Numbered from the stretch's first letter, positions 17,193 through 25,330 are shown. The stretch is 64,000 nt of DNA from UMGS1908 sp045655005 (GCA_045655005.1 JAZOOJ010000009.1:56778-120777); one strand, 5' to 3'. Numbers and translations: made by a program. The notes: generated from the letters alone by a model not told the origin.

Positions 17193-17834
17193 ATGTTTAA
17201 TGAAATAAAAGTTAAAACAATTGTTAGTGATAATAGATTTTCGCAAAATAGTTACTTGTGTTACAATGATGATGTTATGTTTATGGTAGATTGCGGTTGT
17301 GAGAAAGAGGCCTATATTTCGGCGCTAAACGAACTTGATTTGAATAGACGTAAACTTGATGGTATATTTCTAACACACACCCATTTTGACCATATTATGG
17401 GCTTATTTGATGTTTGGGATATTGATAAATGTAACATATATATTTCAAAAGGCTGTGAAGACTTTATTTATGATAAAATTAAAAATGTAAGCGCTTATTT
17501 TGGGGGCTTTGAATGTAAGGCTATAAATAAAGAATCTATTAAAAGCATCGAAGATGGCCAAAAGATTCAAATATTTGGAAATGAGGTTACGGCATATACA
17601 ACTAAGGGACATTCGTTGTGCTCAATGTGTTATATGTTTGGAGATATTTTATTTACAGGCGATACAATTTTGGAAGGAACGATTGGCAGGCAAGACCTTT
17701 ATGGCGGTAGCTTTGAAAATATGGAAAAGTCACTTTTGAAAATAAGAAAAATCCCATTTAAAGTTGCATATCCTGGGCATGGTAAACCATTGGATTGTGA
17801 ACTTGTAAATGGGATAATAAATTTTTATACTTAA
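17193..17834 (+). CDS. MBL-fold metallo-hydrolase (glyoxalase II-like)
   Basis: A 213-aa zinc hydrolase of the metallo-beta-lactamase fold. THTHFDHIMG carries the HxHxDH metal ligands (near 62-67), with GHSLCSMCY, FTGDTILEGTIGRQDL and PGHG further on. The compact length and the FTGDT...GR.D pattern are those of the glyoxalase II-like group of thiolester or persulfide hydrolases, but no specific substrate can be named. Cytoplasmic. Its stop codon abuts the stop codon of the converging next gene with no spacer and no terminator between them. Confidence 0.85.
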   Translation: MFNEIKVKTIVSDNRFSQNSYLCYNDDVMFMVDCGCEKEAYISALNELDLNRRKLDGIFLTHTHFDHIMGLFDVWDIDKCNIYISKGCEDFIYDKIKNVSAYFGGFECKAINKESIKSIEDGQKIQIFGNEVTAYTTKGHSLCSMCYMFGDILFTGDTILEGTIGRQDLYGGSFENMEKSLLKIRKIPFKVAYPGHGKPLDCELVNGIINFYT

Positions 17835-18884
17835 TTAAAACAAAAGTGACAGGCTGTTGACTGCAACAGCAACTGCATTTGTAAATCTATCTTTTGTTTG
17901 AGTTTTTATAACTTTAGAGTCGTTTGATGGGCAGTTATTGCTAAACAGTCTTTCGATGTAATCAGTGTAAAATTTAATAGCGCTCTTATTTTGTTTTGAT
18001 AAACTTTCTGGCATATTGGCATAGAGGATTTTTACGCCAAGGTCATTTGACATATGTGAATCAATCATTGTTATTTGTTTAATAATTTTTTTTGTCTTGA
18101 TAACATCGGATTTAATGATTTTTTTAAGTTGATATTCTTCGATAAGGCGTTGCAAAAGTTTTACATAATCGATAAACAATTGAAAACGCTTTGCAAGTAG
18201 CGAAATAATTGGGCTGGCTTTTGTTACAATGTTTGAATTTGTTGTGTTGGTTGCTTTCTCGCCATAAGTTAATAGTGTATCAATTGTAGAGCTTTCTGAA
18301 TTGGCAATAGGGTATATGATGCTTGCTTCAAATTCAAGGTACTCAATAATCAATTTTTTTAATTTTAAAGTTTTTTGGTCAATTTCAGAGCGAGTAGAAA
18401 TCATTTCAGAAGATGAAAGATCAAAATCTTCATCCATTTGGTTCTTAGATTTTTCGACGACAATACGATTCCTTAATAGATTTGTAAGCTTTTCTAGTTC
18501 TAAACTGCAAAGTGAATGAGATTTTTCTAAATCGCAAATATTAGTTGTTGCAAATAATTCATTTATCGTATCAACAAGTTTTTCTTTTTGGAGTTCGATA
18601 TCGCCGTGTGTTGAAATTAATGCTTCATTTGTTTTATTAATATTTTCAGATATGGAGTTTTTGCGCTCGTATAAACTTGCGACTTTTGTTAGTTCATCTG
18701 TTATAAATGAGCCAAGTTCTTCAATTTGTTTTAATAACAAAAGATTGTGCTTGTCTATGTAATTATACAATCCGTGACAAACAACTGAAATTATATCGTT
18801 TGAAAAGTTGTCTTCACTAATGTTGATAAGCCCGCTTGGCAATATCATTAAATCATTAGTCGTTTTAATTTTCTTTAATTCCAT
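17835..18884 (-). CDS. Helical cytoplasmic protein, function unknown
   Basis: A 349-aa protein I do not recognise. It is predominantly helical with long heptad-like stretches (about 45-165 and 215-300) and has no signal peptide or membrane helix. The start is ATG 18884, with GGAGG 10 bases upstream; an in-frame TTG at 18899 would place that site inside the gene. The stop codon is directly adjacent to that of the converging hydrolase gene. The region upstream (18885-19029) is very AT-rich and precedes the tRNA promoter. Confidence 0.65.
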   Translation of the reverse strand: MELKKIKTTNDLMILPSGLINISEDNFSNDIISVVCHGLYNYIDKHNLLLLKQIEELGSFITDELTKVASLYERKNSISENINKTNEALISTHGDIELQKEKLVDTINELFATTNICDLEKSHSLCSLELEKLTNLLRNRIVVEKSKNQMDEDFDLSSSEMISTRSEIDQKTLKLKKLIIEYLEFEASIIYPIANSESSTIDTLLTYGEKATNTTNSNIVTKASPIISLLAKRFQLFIDYVKLLQRLIEEYQLKKIIKSDVIKTKKIIKQITMIDSHMSNDLGVKILYANMPESLSKQNKSAIKFYTDYIERLFSNNCPSNDSKVIKTQTKDRFTNAVAVAVNSLSLLF

Positions 18885-19029
18885 AAATATTGCCTCCAAA
18901 AATTTTATTATATATTATACCAAATGAAATTAATTTAACAAAATAAAATTTAATCTTTCTTAATATAAAAGGTGGATTTTTATAAAAAATAAAAAAATAA
19001 AAAAAAATTAAAAAATTTTGAAAAAATCA

Positions 19030-19058
19030 TTGACATTTCATATTGACTTATGTATAAT
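19030..19058 (+). promoter_or_regulatory. Consensus promoter of tRNA-Met/tRNA-Glu
   Basis: TTGACA (19030-19035) and TATAAT (19053-19058) with a 17-base spacer, 19 bases before the tRNA start. Confidence 0.88.
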
Positions 19059-19077
19059 TTAAAACGCTATTGGTTTT

Positions 19078-19154
19078 GGCGGCATAGCTCAGTTGGCTAG
19101 AGCATCCGGTTCATACCCGGCAGGTCAATGGTTCGAATCCGTTTGCCGCTACCA
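19078..19154 (+). tRNA. tRNA-Met (anticodon CAT, elongator type)
   Basis: 77-nt cloverleaf, GGCGGCA...TGCCGCT-A-CCA. Anticodon loop TTCATAC gives CAT, and the T-loop is TTCGAAT. The first acceptor pair is Watson-Crick, so it is not the initiator. The overall sequence is that of Bacillota elongator tRNA-Met, although a tRNA-Ile with modified CAT cannot be fully excluded by sequence alone. Confidence 0.9.
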
Positions 19155-19206
19155 TAAACCTTTTGGTGACCGATAGTTTTCTTCTTAAATTATACGTTTA
19201 TTTTGT

Positions 19207-19281
19207 GGCCCCGTGGTCAAGAGGTTAAGACATCGCCCTTTCACGGCGGTATCATGGGTTCGATTCCCGTCGGGGTCACCA
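19207..19281 (+). tRNA. tRNA-Glu (anticodon TTC)
   Basis: 75-nt cloverleaf with acceptor arms GGCCCCG and CGGGGTC, discriminator A and encoded CCA. Anticodon loop CTTTCAC gives TTC. It shares the promoter of tRNA-Met 52 bases upstream and is followed by a terminator. Confidence 0.95.
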
Positions 19282-19282
19282 T

Positions 19283-19316
19283 AAATCGACAAGTTAATTC
19301 TTGTCGATTTTTTTGT
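19283..19316 (+). terminator. Terminator of the tRNA operon
   Basis: AAATCGACAAG pairs with CTTGTCGATTT across a six-base loop, followed by seven or more T residues. Confidence 0.92.
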
Positions 19317-19443
19317 TTATAAATTCTTGTTTTATGTCAATTTTGAATTTTGTACTGTTACGTAAATATAATTTTTGTTTGGTTTTTGTTTGTGTTTTGC
19401 TCATATGTAATAGTATAATGATTATCAATGGGGAGGAATTCTA

Positions 19444-20088
19444 ATGAAGAAAAAACTTTATGTTGCGTTAGGCTTTTTGCTTGCCTTTGTTCTGTGGACA
19501 GTTTTAGTTTGTTCTGTTGATGTTCAAGCAATTGGCCCAAGAGAATCAAGTGTAGGATTTGCAACGGCAAATAATTTTGTTCATCAAATGTTTGGTGTTA
19601 ATATGACATTATATGTCATTACTGACTGGCTAGGCTTAATCCCAATTGTGTTTATGCTGGGGTTTGCAGTAGTTGGCTTAGTGCAGTGGATTAAGAGAAA
19701 AAGTTTATTAAAAGTCGATTATAGTTTATTTGTTCTTGGCGGTTTTTATTTTGTTGTATTGTGTATCTACATTTTGTTTGAATTTGTAGTTATAAATCGT
19801 AGACCAATATTGATAGAAGGTTATTTAGAGGCGTCATACCCATCATCAACAACAATGCTTGTTATGTGTGTTATTCCAACTGCGATAATGCAATTAAATT
19901 CACGAATAAAAAGTTCAAAATTCAAATGCTGTACAACAACTTTATTGAGTTTATTTACTATTTTTATGGTTATCGGGAGATTAGTTTCTGGCGTCCATTG
20001 GGTTAGCGATATTATTGCTGGGGGATTAATCAGCGTAGGACTTGTTTTGTTGTATGATTATTTTGTAAACTTAAAATTAAAGGCATAA
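19444..20088 (+). CDS. PAP2-superfamily membrane phosphatase with variant motif
   Basis: A 214-aa integral membrane protein with about six helices and the layout of type 2 phosphatidic acid phosphatases. NRRPI supplies the C1 arginine-proline, YPSSTT stands in for the usual PSGH of C2, and GRLVSGVHWVSD is an intact C3 (R-x5-H-x3-D). The C2 histidine that normally acts as proton donor is absent. Such PSST variants may form a subgroup of lipid pyrophosphatases, or the enzyme may be altered. GGGGAGG precedes ATG 19444. A TTGTGT-18-TATAAT promoter at 19390-19419 is likely. Confidence 0.82.
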   Translation: MKKKLYVALGFLLAFVLWTVLVCSVDVQAIGPRESSVGFATANNFVHQMFGVNMTLYVITDWLGLIPIVFMLGFAVVGLVQWIKRKSLLKVDYSLFVLGGFYFVVLCIYILFEFVVINRRPILIEGYLEASYPSSTTMLVMCVIPTAIMQLNSRIKSSKFKCCTTTLLSLFTIFMVIGRLVSGVHWVSDIIAGGLISVGLVLLYDYFVNLKLKA

Positions 20089-20138
20089 GTTTAATGTAAA
20101 AATTATTTGACAATTAATGACGAAATAAAAATTTTATA

Positions 20139-20178
20139 GTAAAAAACACCTAGGATTATTTTCTAGGTGTTTTTTAAT
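20139..20178. terminator. Bidirectional terminator between convergent genes
   Basis: AAAAACACCTAG pairs with CTAGGTGTTTTT across a nine-base loop, with A-runs on one side and T-runs on the other. It serves the PAP2 gene and the SPFH gene. Confidence 0.9.
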
Positions 20179-20196
20179 TTATATGTAAATATTTTG

Positions 20197-21261
20197 TTAA
20201 TTCAATTTTGTTCCGCATTCACCGCAGAATTTATCTTTTGCTTGGGCTTTGTTTCCGCATTGTGGGCAAAACTTATCGGATTTTATTGGAAGTTTTTCTC
20301 CGCAATTGAAACAGAATTTATCTGATTTGTTATTCATTTCTCCACATTTTGGACATGCCTTAGTGCTTTCGTCGTCTGCTTTTGGTTGAGTGGTGGTAGT
20401 TTTTTGAGATGGGGTTGAAAGGCTTTCTTTAAGAATTGAGCCAAGTGCAACGCCGGCTCCAATTTGTGTCCCCAGTCCAGATACTCCTGGGTTTTTAGCA
20501 GCATCACGCAAAGCTTCTGCTGATTGATATTTAACATAGGTATCCATACTGTCGTCAAGAATACCAAGAGAACTTCTTGTGTCGATTGCTTTTTCAACTG
20601 CTTCTGGGAAGCTAATATTTTCAATTACGCAATTTGTAACGGTAAGTCCAAGTGTTGCAAAATGGTCAGCAACGCTTTTTACAACTTGCTTGTTAAATTC
20701 AAGTAGGTTAGAAGCAAGGTCAAGAGCACTGATTTTTGATTCAGCAATTGTATCTGAAATACAAGAGATAAGCATACTTCTTAGGCTTCCAGTGATGTCC
20801 TCGGTTGTAAATGTTGAGTTTGTGCCAAATAATTGACGTAAAAATGTTGCAGGGTCTGAAACTTTAAATGAATATGTCCCATATGCTCTTAGTCTGATTG
20901 TACCAAAGTCTTTATCTCTTAGAGTGATTGGATTTGTTGTGCCCCATTTTTGATTGGTAAATTGTTTTGTGTTCACAAAATATACGTCAGCAAAGAAAGG
21001 CGATTTAAATCCATATGGAAGACCTAAAAGATTTGAAATGATAGGTAAGTTGCTTGAACGTAAGGTATACATACCTGGCTCAAAAACATCGGCGATTTCA
21101 CCTTTGTTTAGAAATACAGCGGCTTGCGATTCGCGAACGGTTAGTTTTGAACCAAAAAAGATTTTTCTTCCGTCCATAGGGAATTTGTGTACAATTGTGT
21201 CAGAAGTGTTATCTTCCCATTCTAATATTTTAAGAGTTAAATTTTTTGAAAACCATCCCAT
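20197..21261 (-). CDS. SPFH-domain protein with C-terminal zinc ribbons (YdjI-like)
   Basis: A 354-aa protein in two parts. Residues 1 to about 285 form an SPFH/band-7-like domain of the virion core protein/YdjI type (KLTVRESQAAVFLNKGEIADVFEPGMYTL, LRAYGTYSFKV, VTNCVIENISFPEAVEKAID). The C-terminal 60 residues hold four CxxC pairs making two zinc ribbons (CPKCGEM, CFNCGEK, CPQCGNK, CGECGTK). In B. subtilis YdjI works with membrane partners and PspA in envelope maintenance. Here a membrane-anchored protein is encoded 13 bases upstream, and a membrane zinc-ribbon protein is divergently encoded. AAGGAG lies before ATG 21261. Confidence 0.85.
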   Translation of the reverse strand: MGWFSKNLTLKILEWEDNTSDTIVHKFPMDGRKIFFGSKLTVRESQAAVFLNKGEIADVFEPGMYTLRSSNLPIISNLLGLPYGFKSPFFADVYFVNTKQFTNQKWGTTNPITLRDKDFGTIRLRAYGTYSFKVSDPATFLRQLFGTNSTFTTEDITGSLRSMLISCISDTIAESKISALDLASNLLEFNKQVVKSVADHFATLGLTVTNCVIENISFPEAVEKAIDTRSSLGILDDSMDTYVKYQSAEALRDAAKNPGVSGLGTQIGAGVALGSILKESLSTPSQKTTTTQPKADDESTKACPKCGEMNNKSDKFCFNCGEKLPIKSDKFCPQCGNKAQAKDKFCGECGTKLN

Positions 21262-21274
21262 AGTTAATTCTCCT

Positions 21275-21733
21275 TTATCTTAATATCACATCTGTGCTTA
21301 CAGGGGTAATTTCTTCACCCTCTCCAAGAACGATGGTTTGACCATGTTTATATTCTTTTACATAAACTCCAATTCTAACATTAAATGCATCTTCGTTTTC
21401 ACGAGCTGAAAGAATTGTGTATTTGCCAGGCTTTAAATCTCCGCCTCTTTTAGTTGTGTATGTTTGGTCTTGTCTTAAAATTAAGTCTTCTTTGTTGTAA
21501 GTTACATTCATATCGCCAAGTTTGTCAACAATTGTAGAGTCTTCTGTATAGCGGATTCCTTTTTTAACTTCAACATCTTCAACTTCTCTTGAAACTTCTT
21601 CAAGGCGTTTTTTCTTGTTTTTAACATATCTTACAACGCTTGTTGTAAATGTTCCAACAAAGATTGCACCAAGAACACTTATCAGTACAATAACTCCTGG
21701 TGTTATTGCACCAATGATAGATAAATTAATCAT
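21275..21733 (-). CDS. Membrane-anchored partner of the SPFH protein, function unknown
   Basis: A 152-aa protein with one hydrophobic N-terminal helix (about 5-33), a basic stop-transfer patch (KNKKKR), an acidic linker, and a strand-rich cytoplasmic domain (DLILRQDQTYTTKRGGDLKPGKYTI, GEGEEITPVSTDVILR). I do not recognise the domain. It is the first gene of a two-gene operon with the SPFH/zinc-ribbon gene. It is preceded by AGGAG and a promoter with TTTACA and TATTAT, 17-base spacer, on the minus strand. Confidence 0.68.
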   Translation of the reverse strand: MINLSIIGAITPGVIVLISVLGAIFVGTFTTSVVRYVKNKKKRLEEVSREVEDVEVKKGIRYTEDSTIVDKLGDMNVTYNKEDLILRQDQTYTTKRGGDLKPGKYTILSARENEDAFNVRIGVYVKEYKHGQTIVLGEGEEITPVSTDVILR

Positions 21734-21884
21734 TGCCTTTTTCTCCTAAATTTAATATACTAGTATATATAATAGCATTAAAAAAAATCTTTGTAAACTT
21801 TTTTTAAGTTAATTTGAAAACTATGTGAAAGAATTTGATTTTGCGACGATTGTGTGTTATATTAACATAAAAATAGGAGAGTTT

Positions 21885-22469
21885 ATGGATTATAAAAAGA
21901 TAAGACAAGAGACAATTTCTTTCTTGATACTGTTATTTGTTTCATTTGGAATTTTAATTGCCTCATTATTGTACATCAGAATGGGTATTTTAGAAGATGC
22001 GATTTATTATTCTATTGGTGGAGCGGTTTTTGCTTTTATCAGTTTTTATGCGATGATAAATTTTGTAGGACGATTAAACAAGGTAAGCCTTGCAAGAAAG
22101 GTTGGTGATGTTGTTCTTTATGATGGGTTGCGTTCCATTAAGGCCGTAGCAGACAAAATGGGGAAGACCCCAGAAAAAATTGAAAAGCCGTTATTATTCT
22201 TGATTAATAATAATTACATAAATAATTTTAAGCTAGATGGCGACAGAATAATTAATCTAACAGAAGAGAGAAATCGTAAAGAAAGAATTGAAGACCAGCT
22301 TCATAACTTAAAAGAGAATGTTACAGAAATTGCAAGAGATTATGCAAGTAGTTTAATTAAAAAGAAGCGCAAAAGAAGTGCTAGATGTTCAAGTTGTGGG
22401 GCGGTTGTTGTATTTTCAGGTCACGAAGCAATTTGTCCTTATTGCAGTAATATGATAAAATCTGACTAA
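21885..22469 (+). CDS. Membrane protein with winged-helix-like region and zinc ribbon
   Basis: A 194-aa protein with two membrane helices (about 10-32 and 37-60). A region resembling a winged helix follows (IKAVADKMGKTPEKIEKPLLFLINNNYI, then a basic wing), then a charged helix, and a C-terminal zinc ribbon with CSSCG and CPYC. I choose ATG 21885 because TAGGAG lies seven bases upstream and the family-like hydrophobic start begins there. It is divergent from the SPFH operon and probably functionally related; membrane/zinc-ribbon/PCI-like proteins of this sort occur beside ydj-type loci. No specific activity can be given. Confidence 0.65.
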   Translation: MDYKKIRQETISFLILLFVSFGILIASLLYIRMGILEDAIYYSIGGAVFAFISFYAMINFVGRLNKVSLARKVGDVVLYDGLRSIKAVADKMGKTPEKIEKPLLFLINNNYINNFKLDGDRIINLTEERNRKERIEDQLHNLKENVTEIARDYASSLIKKKRKRSARCSSCGAVVVFSGHEAICPYCSNMIKSD

Positions 22470-22485
22470 ATTTAATGTATTAAAA

Positions 22486-22532
22486 AATAAAATCCTTTCA
22501 AACTAATAAAAAAGGTTGAGAGGATTTTTATT
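22486..22532 (+). terminator. Terminator hairpin overlapping the leader of the next small gene
   Basis: AAAATCCTTTCAA pairs with TTGAGAGGATTTT (one G-T pair) across a 15-base loop, then TTTATTTT. The start of the following small gene lies directly behind the T-run. Confidence 0.75.
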
Positions 22533-22535
22533 TTG

Positions 22536-22718
22536 ATGAAAAAATTAAAGTTTAGGTATTCAAAGAAAGAGGTAGAGCAAATTATTAACGATTATGAACA
22601 ACTTTTAGACGTGCAAAGGCGTGATATTGAGTATTTAAAAAACGATAATGCTCAATTAAAGAGTTCTCTTTTTGAACTTTCGTCAGAATTAGCCTATTTA
22701 GAACACATTAAAAAATAA
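22536..22718 (+). CDS. Small coiled-coil protein, function unknown
   Basis: A 60-aa, highly charged, helical protein (KKEVEQIINDYEQLL, then RRDIEYLKNDNAQLKSSLFEL) with heptad spacing that predicts a short coiled coil. The composition resembles small division- or ZapB/DivIVA-like helical proteins, but I cannot assign a family. The start ATG 22536 lies immediately after the T-run of a terminator hairpin, and the nearest AGAGG is inside that hairpin, 14 bases away. Expression may therefore depend on read-through or an internal promoter. No overlapping alternative gene exists here. Confidence 0.5.
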   Translation: MKKLKFRYSKKEVEQIINDYEQLLDVQRRDIEYLKNDNAQLKSSLFELSSELAYLEHIKK

Positions 22719-22734
22719 CAAGGCTAGTTTTTCT

Positions 22735-22763
22735 TTGACACCGAATGATAAATTATGTTAATA
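22735..22763 (+). promoter_or_regulatory. Probable promoter of the phosphatase/rpiB operon
   Basis: TTGACA at 22735-22740 and TTAATA at 22758-22763 with 17 bases between them. Transcription would begin near 22770, just before the preferred start codon at 22776. Confidence 0.45.
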
Positions 22764-22775
22764 TTTACTATGTAT

Positions 22776-23240
22776 ATGGCAATAGTAAATATTCTTTTTG
22801 TTTGTTCAGGAAATACTTGCAGGTCGCCAATGGCATCTGCTCTTTTTAGGCAAGCGATTAAAGAAAGGAATTTGTCAAGTAAAATTAGATGTGATAGTGC
22901 AGGTATTAAAGCTGTTGATGGAGAAAATATCACCGATAACGCAAAACTTGCTTTGAAAGAACTTGGTACCGAGTGTAGACCACATAAGGCAAAGTTGTTC
23001 AGCTTGCAACAACTAAAAAAGAATAAGTTTGTTTTTACTATGACAAATGATATAAAAATGAAAATTCGTTCAAATTGTATGGGAGCGTTAAATGTCTATA
23101 CCCTTGCGGAATATACAAGTGGTGAAGATATTCCTGACCCATATGGGAAAGCGTTTTCCGACTATTTAGAGGTTGCGAGATATTTAAAATATTTAATTAA
23201 CAGGCTTTTAGATAGGCTTGTAAAGGAGTTGTGTTTGTAA
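22776..23240 (+). CDS. Low-molecular-weight protein tyrosine phosphatase family protein
   Basis: A 154-aa enzyme with the P-loop VCSGNTCRSPMA (nucleophile C10, R16) and the general-acid loop DIPDPYG (D-P), which together define low-molecular-weight phosphotyrosine phosphatases; arsenate reductases share the fold. The start is uncertain: ATGs at 22755, 22770 and 22776 are in frame. I take 22776 because it gives the family N-terminus and lies downstream of the likely promoter, which would leave almost no leader. The stop overlaps the rpiB start by one base (TAATG). In Bacillota this phosphatase is often beside rpiB and the YwlC/YwlE genes. Confidence 0.88.
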   Translation: MAIVNILFVCSGNTCRSPMASALFRQAIKERNLSSKIRCDSAGIKAVDGENITDNAKLALKELGTECRPHKAKLFSLQQLKKNKFVFTMTNDIKMKIRSNCMGALNVYTLAEYTSGEDIPDPYGKAFSDYLEVARYLKYLINRLLDRLVKELCL

Positions 23241-23677
23241 TGAAAATTGCAATAGGTTCAGACCATGGGGGTTTTGAGTATAAAAAATATTTAATGGATA
23301 AGGTGAAGGGAGTTGAATTTATTGATGTGGGAGCCTATGAATTAAATCCAGAAGATGATTATACTGATTTTTCATTTAAAATTGCAGAAATGGTTTCAAG
23401 TGGCGGTGTTGAGCGTGGCATAATGATATGCAGAACTGGTGTTGGAGCAATAATTGCAATGAACAAGGTAAATGGCGTACTTGCTGGGCTTTGCGAGGGG
23501 GTTGAAGATGTTATATTGGCAAGAAAAAAGAACAATCTAAATTGTTTGTCTTTTGGTGCAGACAATATTTCAAAAACAAAAGCAAAAGCCATTACAGAAG
23601 CTTTTATTTTGACTTTATTTGAGGGTGGAAGACACGAAAGGAGGGTGAATAAGATTTTAGCTTATGAAAAAAATTGA
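23240..23677 (+). CDS. rpiB: Ribose-5-phosphate isomerase B
   Basis: Interconverts ribose 5-phosphate and ribulose 5-phosphate in the pentose phosphate pathway. The 145-aa protein starts with MKIAIGSDHGG (H9), has the catalytic cysteine C64 in GIMICRTGVGA, and ends with the conserved FEGGRHERRVNKI. Where most RpiB proteins have CGTG this one has CRTG, so related RpiB/LacAB sugar isomerases with altered substrate remain possible. ATG 23240 is chosen over a GTG nine bases earlier because AAGGAG and the family start both fit it. Its 3' end overlaps the next gene by 14 bases. Confidence 0.9.
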   Translation: MKIAIGSDHGGFEYKKYLMDKVKGVEFIDVGAYELNPEDDYTDFSFKIAEMVSSGGVERGIMICRTGVGAIIAMNKVNGVLAGLCEGVEDVILARKKNNLNCLSFGADNISKTKAKAITEAFILTLFEGGRHERRVNKILAYEKN

Positions 23678-24482
23678 CAGACAAAATAATAATCAAGTCC
23701 ATAAATTGGGTTTCAAAGGAATTTTTAAGACGGCTTTCGTAACAATTCTTGCAATGGTTGGAAGTATGGGTTTTGTCCTTGTTTCAACGTCTGCGGTTTG
23801 TCCAAATATTGTATCGAAAGCATTCGAGTTTTGCGGTTTTGATGATGCGAATTATTTGGTATATAAAAGAATTTATGCAAGAGAGAAAACAAACGCAAAT
23901 TTATATAATGTCATTCAATTATCAATAAATCGCAAAGAATACGCAGATATGGAAGAGTATATTAAACTTATGTTAGAGGGCGATAATTTTGCCAAGTTTG
24001 CAAAAAATATAGATAAAGAAACTAAGAAAGTTTTGGGTGAAAGTTTTAGCATTTATGCAGACAGCTATGAAAGTTATCTTCGAGGAGAATTAACTTTGGC
24101 ACTTTATAAGAATGGAAATGTACTCGAAGCGAAAATGCGTGCACTTGATTCTCTTTTTGTAGACGCACAAGAGATGTATGTTTACGCTAATTGTATAGCA
24201 GACGATCAAAATTTAATAGACGCTCAAAAGCAAAGTGAGTTTAATAGTTTGAAGAGTAGATATGGTGTTGAAGATCAGTTGAAAAGTCTATTAGAAGAAT
24301 TAAATGACGAAAACCTTGCTACGGATAATTATGCAAAAATATCTGTGTTAGAACAAAAAATTAAACTTTCTGAAATAAGAATGTTAATTGCCGATTATGT
24401 CGCAGACGAAACAAGTGTTGACGTTATTAAAGAACAAATAAAATCGTGGAATGAAGAAATAATTTCATTATCACAAAAATAA
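23664..24482 (+). CDS. Membrane-anchored helical-repeat protein, function unknown
   Basis: A 272-aa protein I do not recognise. A cytoplasmic start of about 20 residues is followed by one membrane helix (about 21-45). The long extracytoplasmic part is made of amphipathic helices (LYNVIQLSINRKEYADMEEYIKLML and similar), suggesting a TPR-like or other helical repeat. Coiled-coil character is strong at 195-240. The start overlaps the end of rpiB by 14 bases, so it belongs to the same operon. No motif tells what it binds. Confidence 0.65.
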   Translation: MKKIDRQNNNQVHKLGFKGIFKTAFVTILAMVGSMGFVLVSTSAVCPNIVSKAFEFCGFDDANYLVYKRIYAREKTNANLYNVIQLSINRKEYADMEEYIKLMLEGDNFAKFAKNIDKETKKVLGESFSIYADSYESYLRGELTLALYKNGNVLEAKMRALDSLFVDAQEMYVYANCIADDQNLIDAQKQSEFNSLKSRYGVEDQLKSLLEELNDENLATDNYAKISVLEQKIKLSEIRMLIADYVADETSVDVIKEQIKSWNEEIISLSQK

Positions 24483-24519
24483 AATTAATCTATAAAATAA
24501 AAATGAGTTAAGGAGTTTT

Positions 24520-25227
24520 ATGGCAGAGTTTATACAAGAGTTAATTGTAACCATATTCGGGAACTTTTCTTGGATTGGGATTATAATTTTAGCGATGATA
24601 CCGGTAACTGAGTTAAGGGTGGCACTCCCATTTGCAATGAGCAGTGCGTGGGGGGCAAGTAAACTGACGTGGTGGCAAGCATATATCTGTGCTGTTGTAG
24701 GTTCTACAATCCCAGCACTTATAATTGTTCCGCTGTTATTGCCAATTTTTGCTTGGATGAAAACAACGAAATGGTTTGGAAAACTTGCAAACGCTTTGGA
24801 TAAAAGATTTAACAAAAAATCTCAAAATATTGATACTAAGGTGAAGAGCGGAAAAGACTTGAAAAAGGTAGAAAATATAAAGTTTTGGGGTGTTGTTGCG
24901 TTTGTTGCAATACCATTGCCATTAACGGGTGCTTGGACTGGTTCGGCTGTCGCTTCATACTTAAAAATGCATTGGGGTAAGGGTGTCTTGGCCGTATTTA
25001 TTGGCAATATGATTGCTGGATTAATAATCTTATCTATTTGTATGATATTTCCAAGTGCTATTGATTATATAACACCTGCTTTCCTTGCAATTATTGCACT
25101 TGTCTTGATAGTTTGTTGTATTATGCATTTTGTTAAGAAGAGAAAAGAAAATGCAAGAGTCAATGAAGAAGTTGTGAAAGATTCAACTGCTGAAATTCAA
25201 AACGTGCAAACAGAAATTAACAATTAG
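24520..25227 (+). CDS. Small multidrug export family (COG2426) membrane protein
   Basis: A 235-aa integral membrane protein with about five helices. It carries the family signatures IPVTELRVALPFAMS near 25-40 and AIPLPLTGAWTGSAVASYL near 138-156, which identify the 'putative small multidrug export protein' family. Transport activity is not well established for the family. The C-terminus is a basic then acidic cytoplasmic tail. TAAGGAG precedes ATG 24520. It lies directly upstream of the metal-responsive regulator operon but has no obvious shared promoter. Confidence 0.85.
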   Translation: MAEFIQELIVTIFGNFSWIGIIILAMIPVTELRVALPFAMSSAWGASKLTWWQAYICAVVGSTIPALIIVPLLLPIFAWMKTTKWFGKLANALDKRFNKKSQNIDTKVKSGKDLKKVENIKFWGVVAFVAIPLPLTGAWTGSAVASYLKMHWGKGVLAVFIGNMIAGLIILSICMIFPSAIDYITPAFLAIIALVLIVCCIMHFVKKRKENARVNEEVVKDSTAEIQNVQTEINN

Positions 25228-25254
25228 AAAACAAGATAAGTGCATAAAAAATGA

Positions 25255-25311
25255 TTGACAGTTGAATGAGCGTTCAACTATAATATAAACAGTTGAATGT
25301 CGATTCAACTG
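25255..25311 (+). promoter_or_regulatory. cadCA promoter with two palindromic operator-like sites
   Basis: TTGACA (25255-25260) and TATAAT (25279-25284) are separated by exactly the 18-base palindrome GTTGAATGAGCGTTCAAC. A second palindrome, arms CAGTTGAAT and ATTCAACTG (25290-25311), begins at the expected transcription start. Both share the half-site GTTGAAT. ArsR/CadC-type repressors bind such inverted repeats over the promoter, so these are the likely operators of the regulator encoded just downstream. Confidence 0.82.
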
Positions 25312-25330
25312 TTTTTTTATGGAGGAAGCA

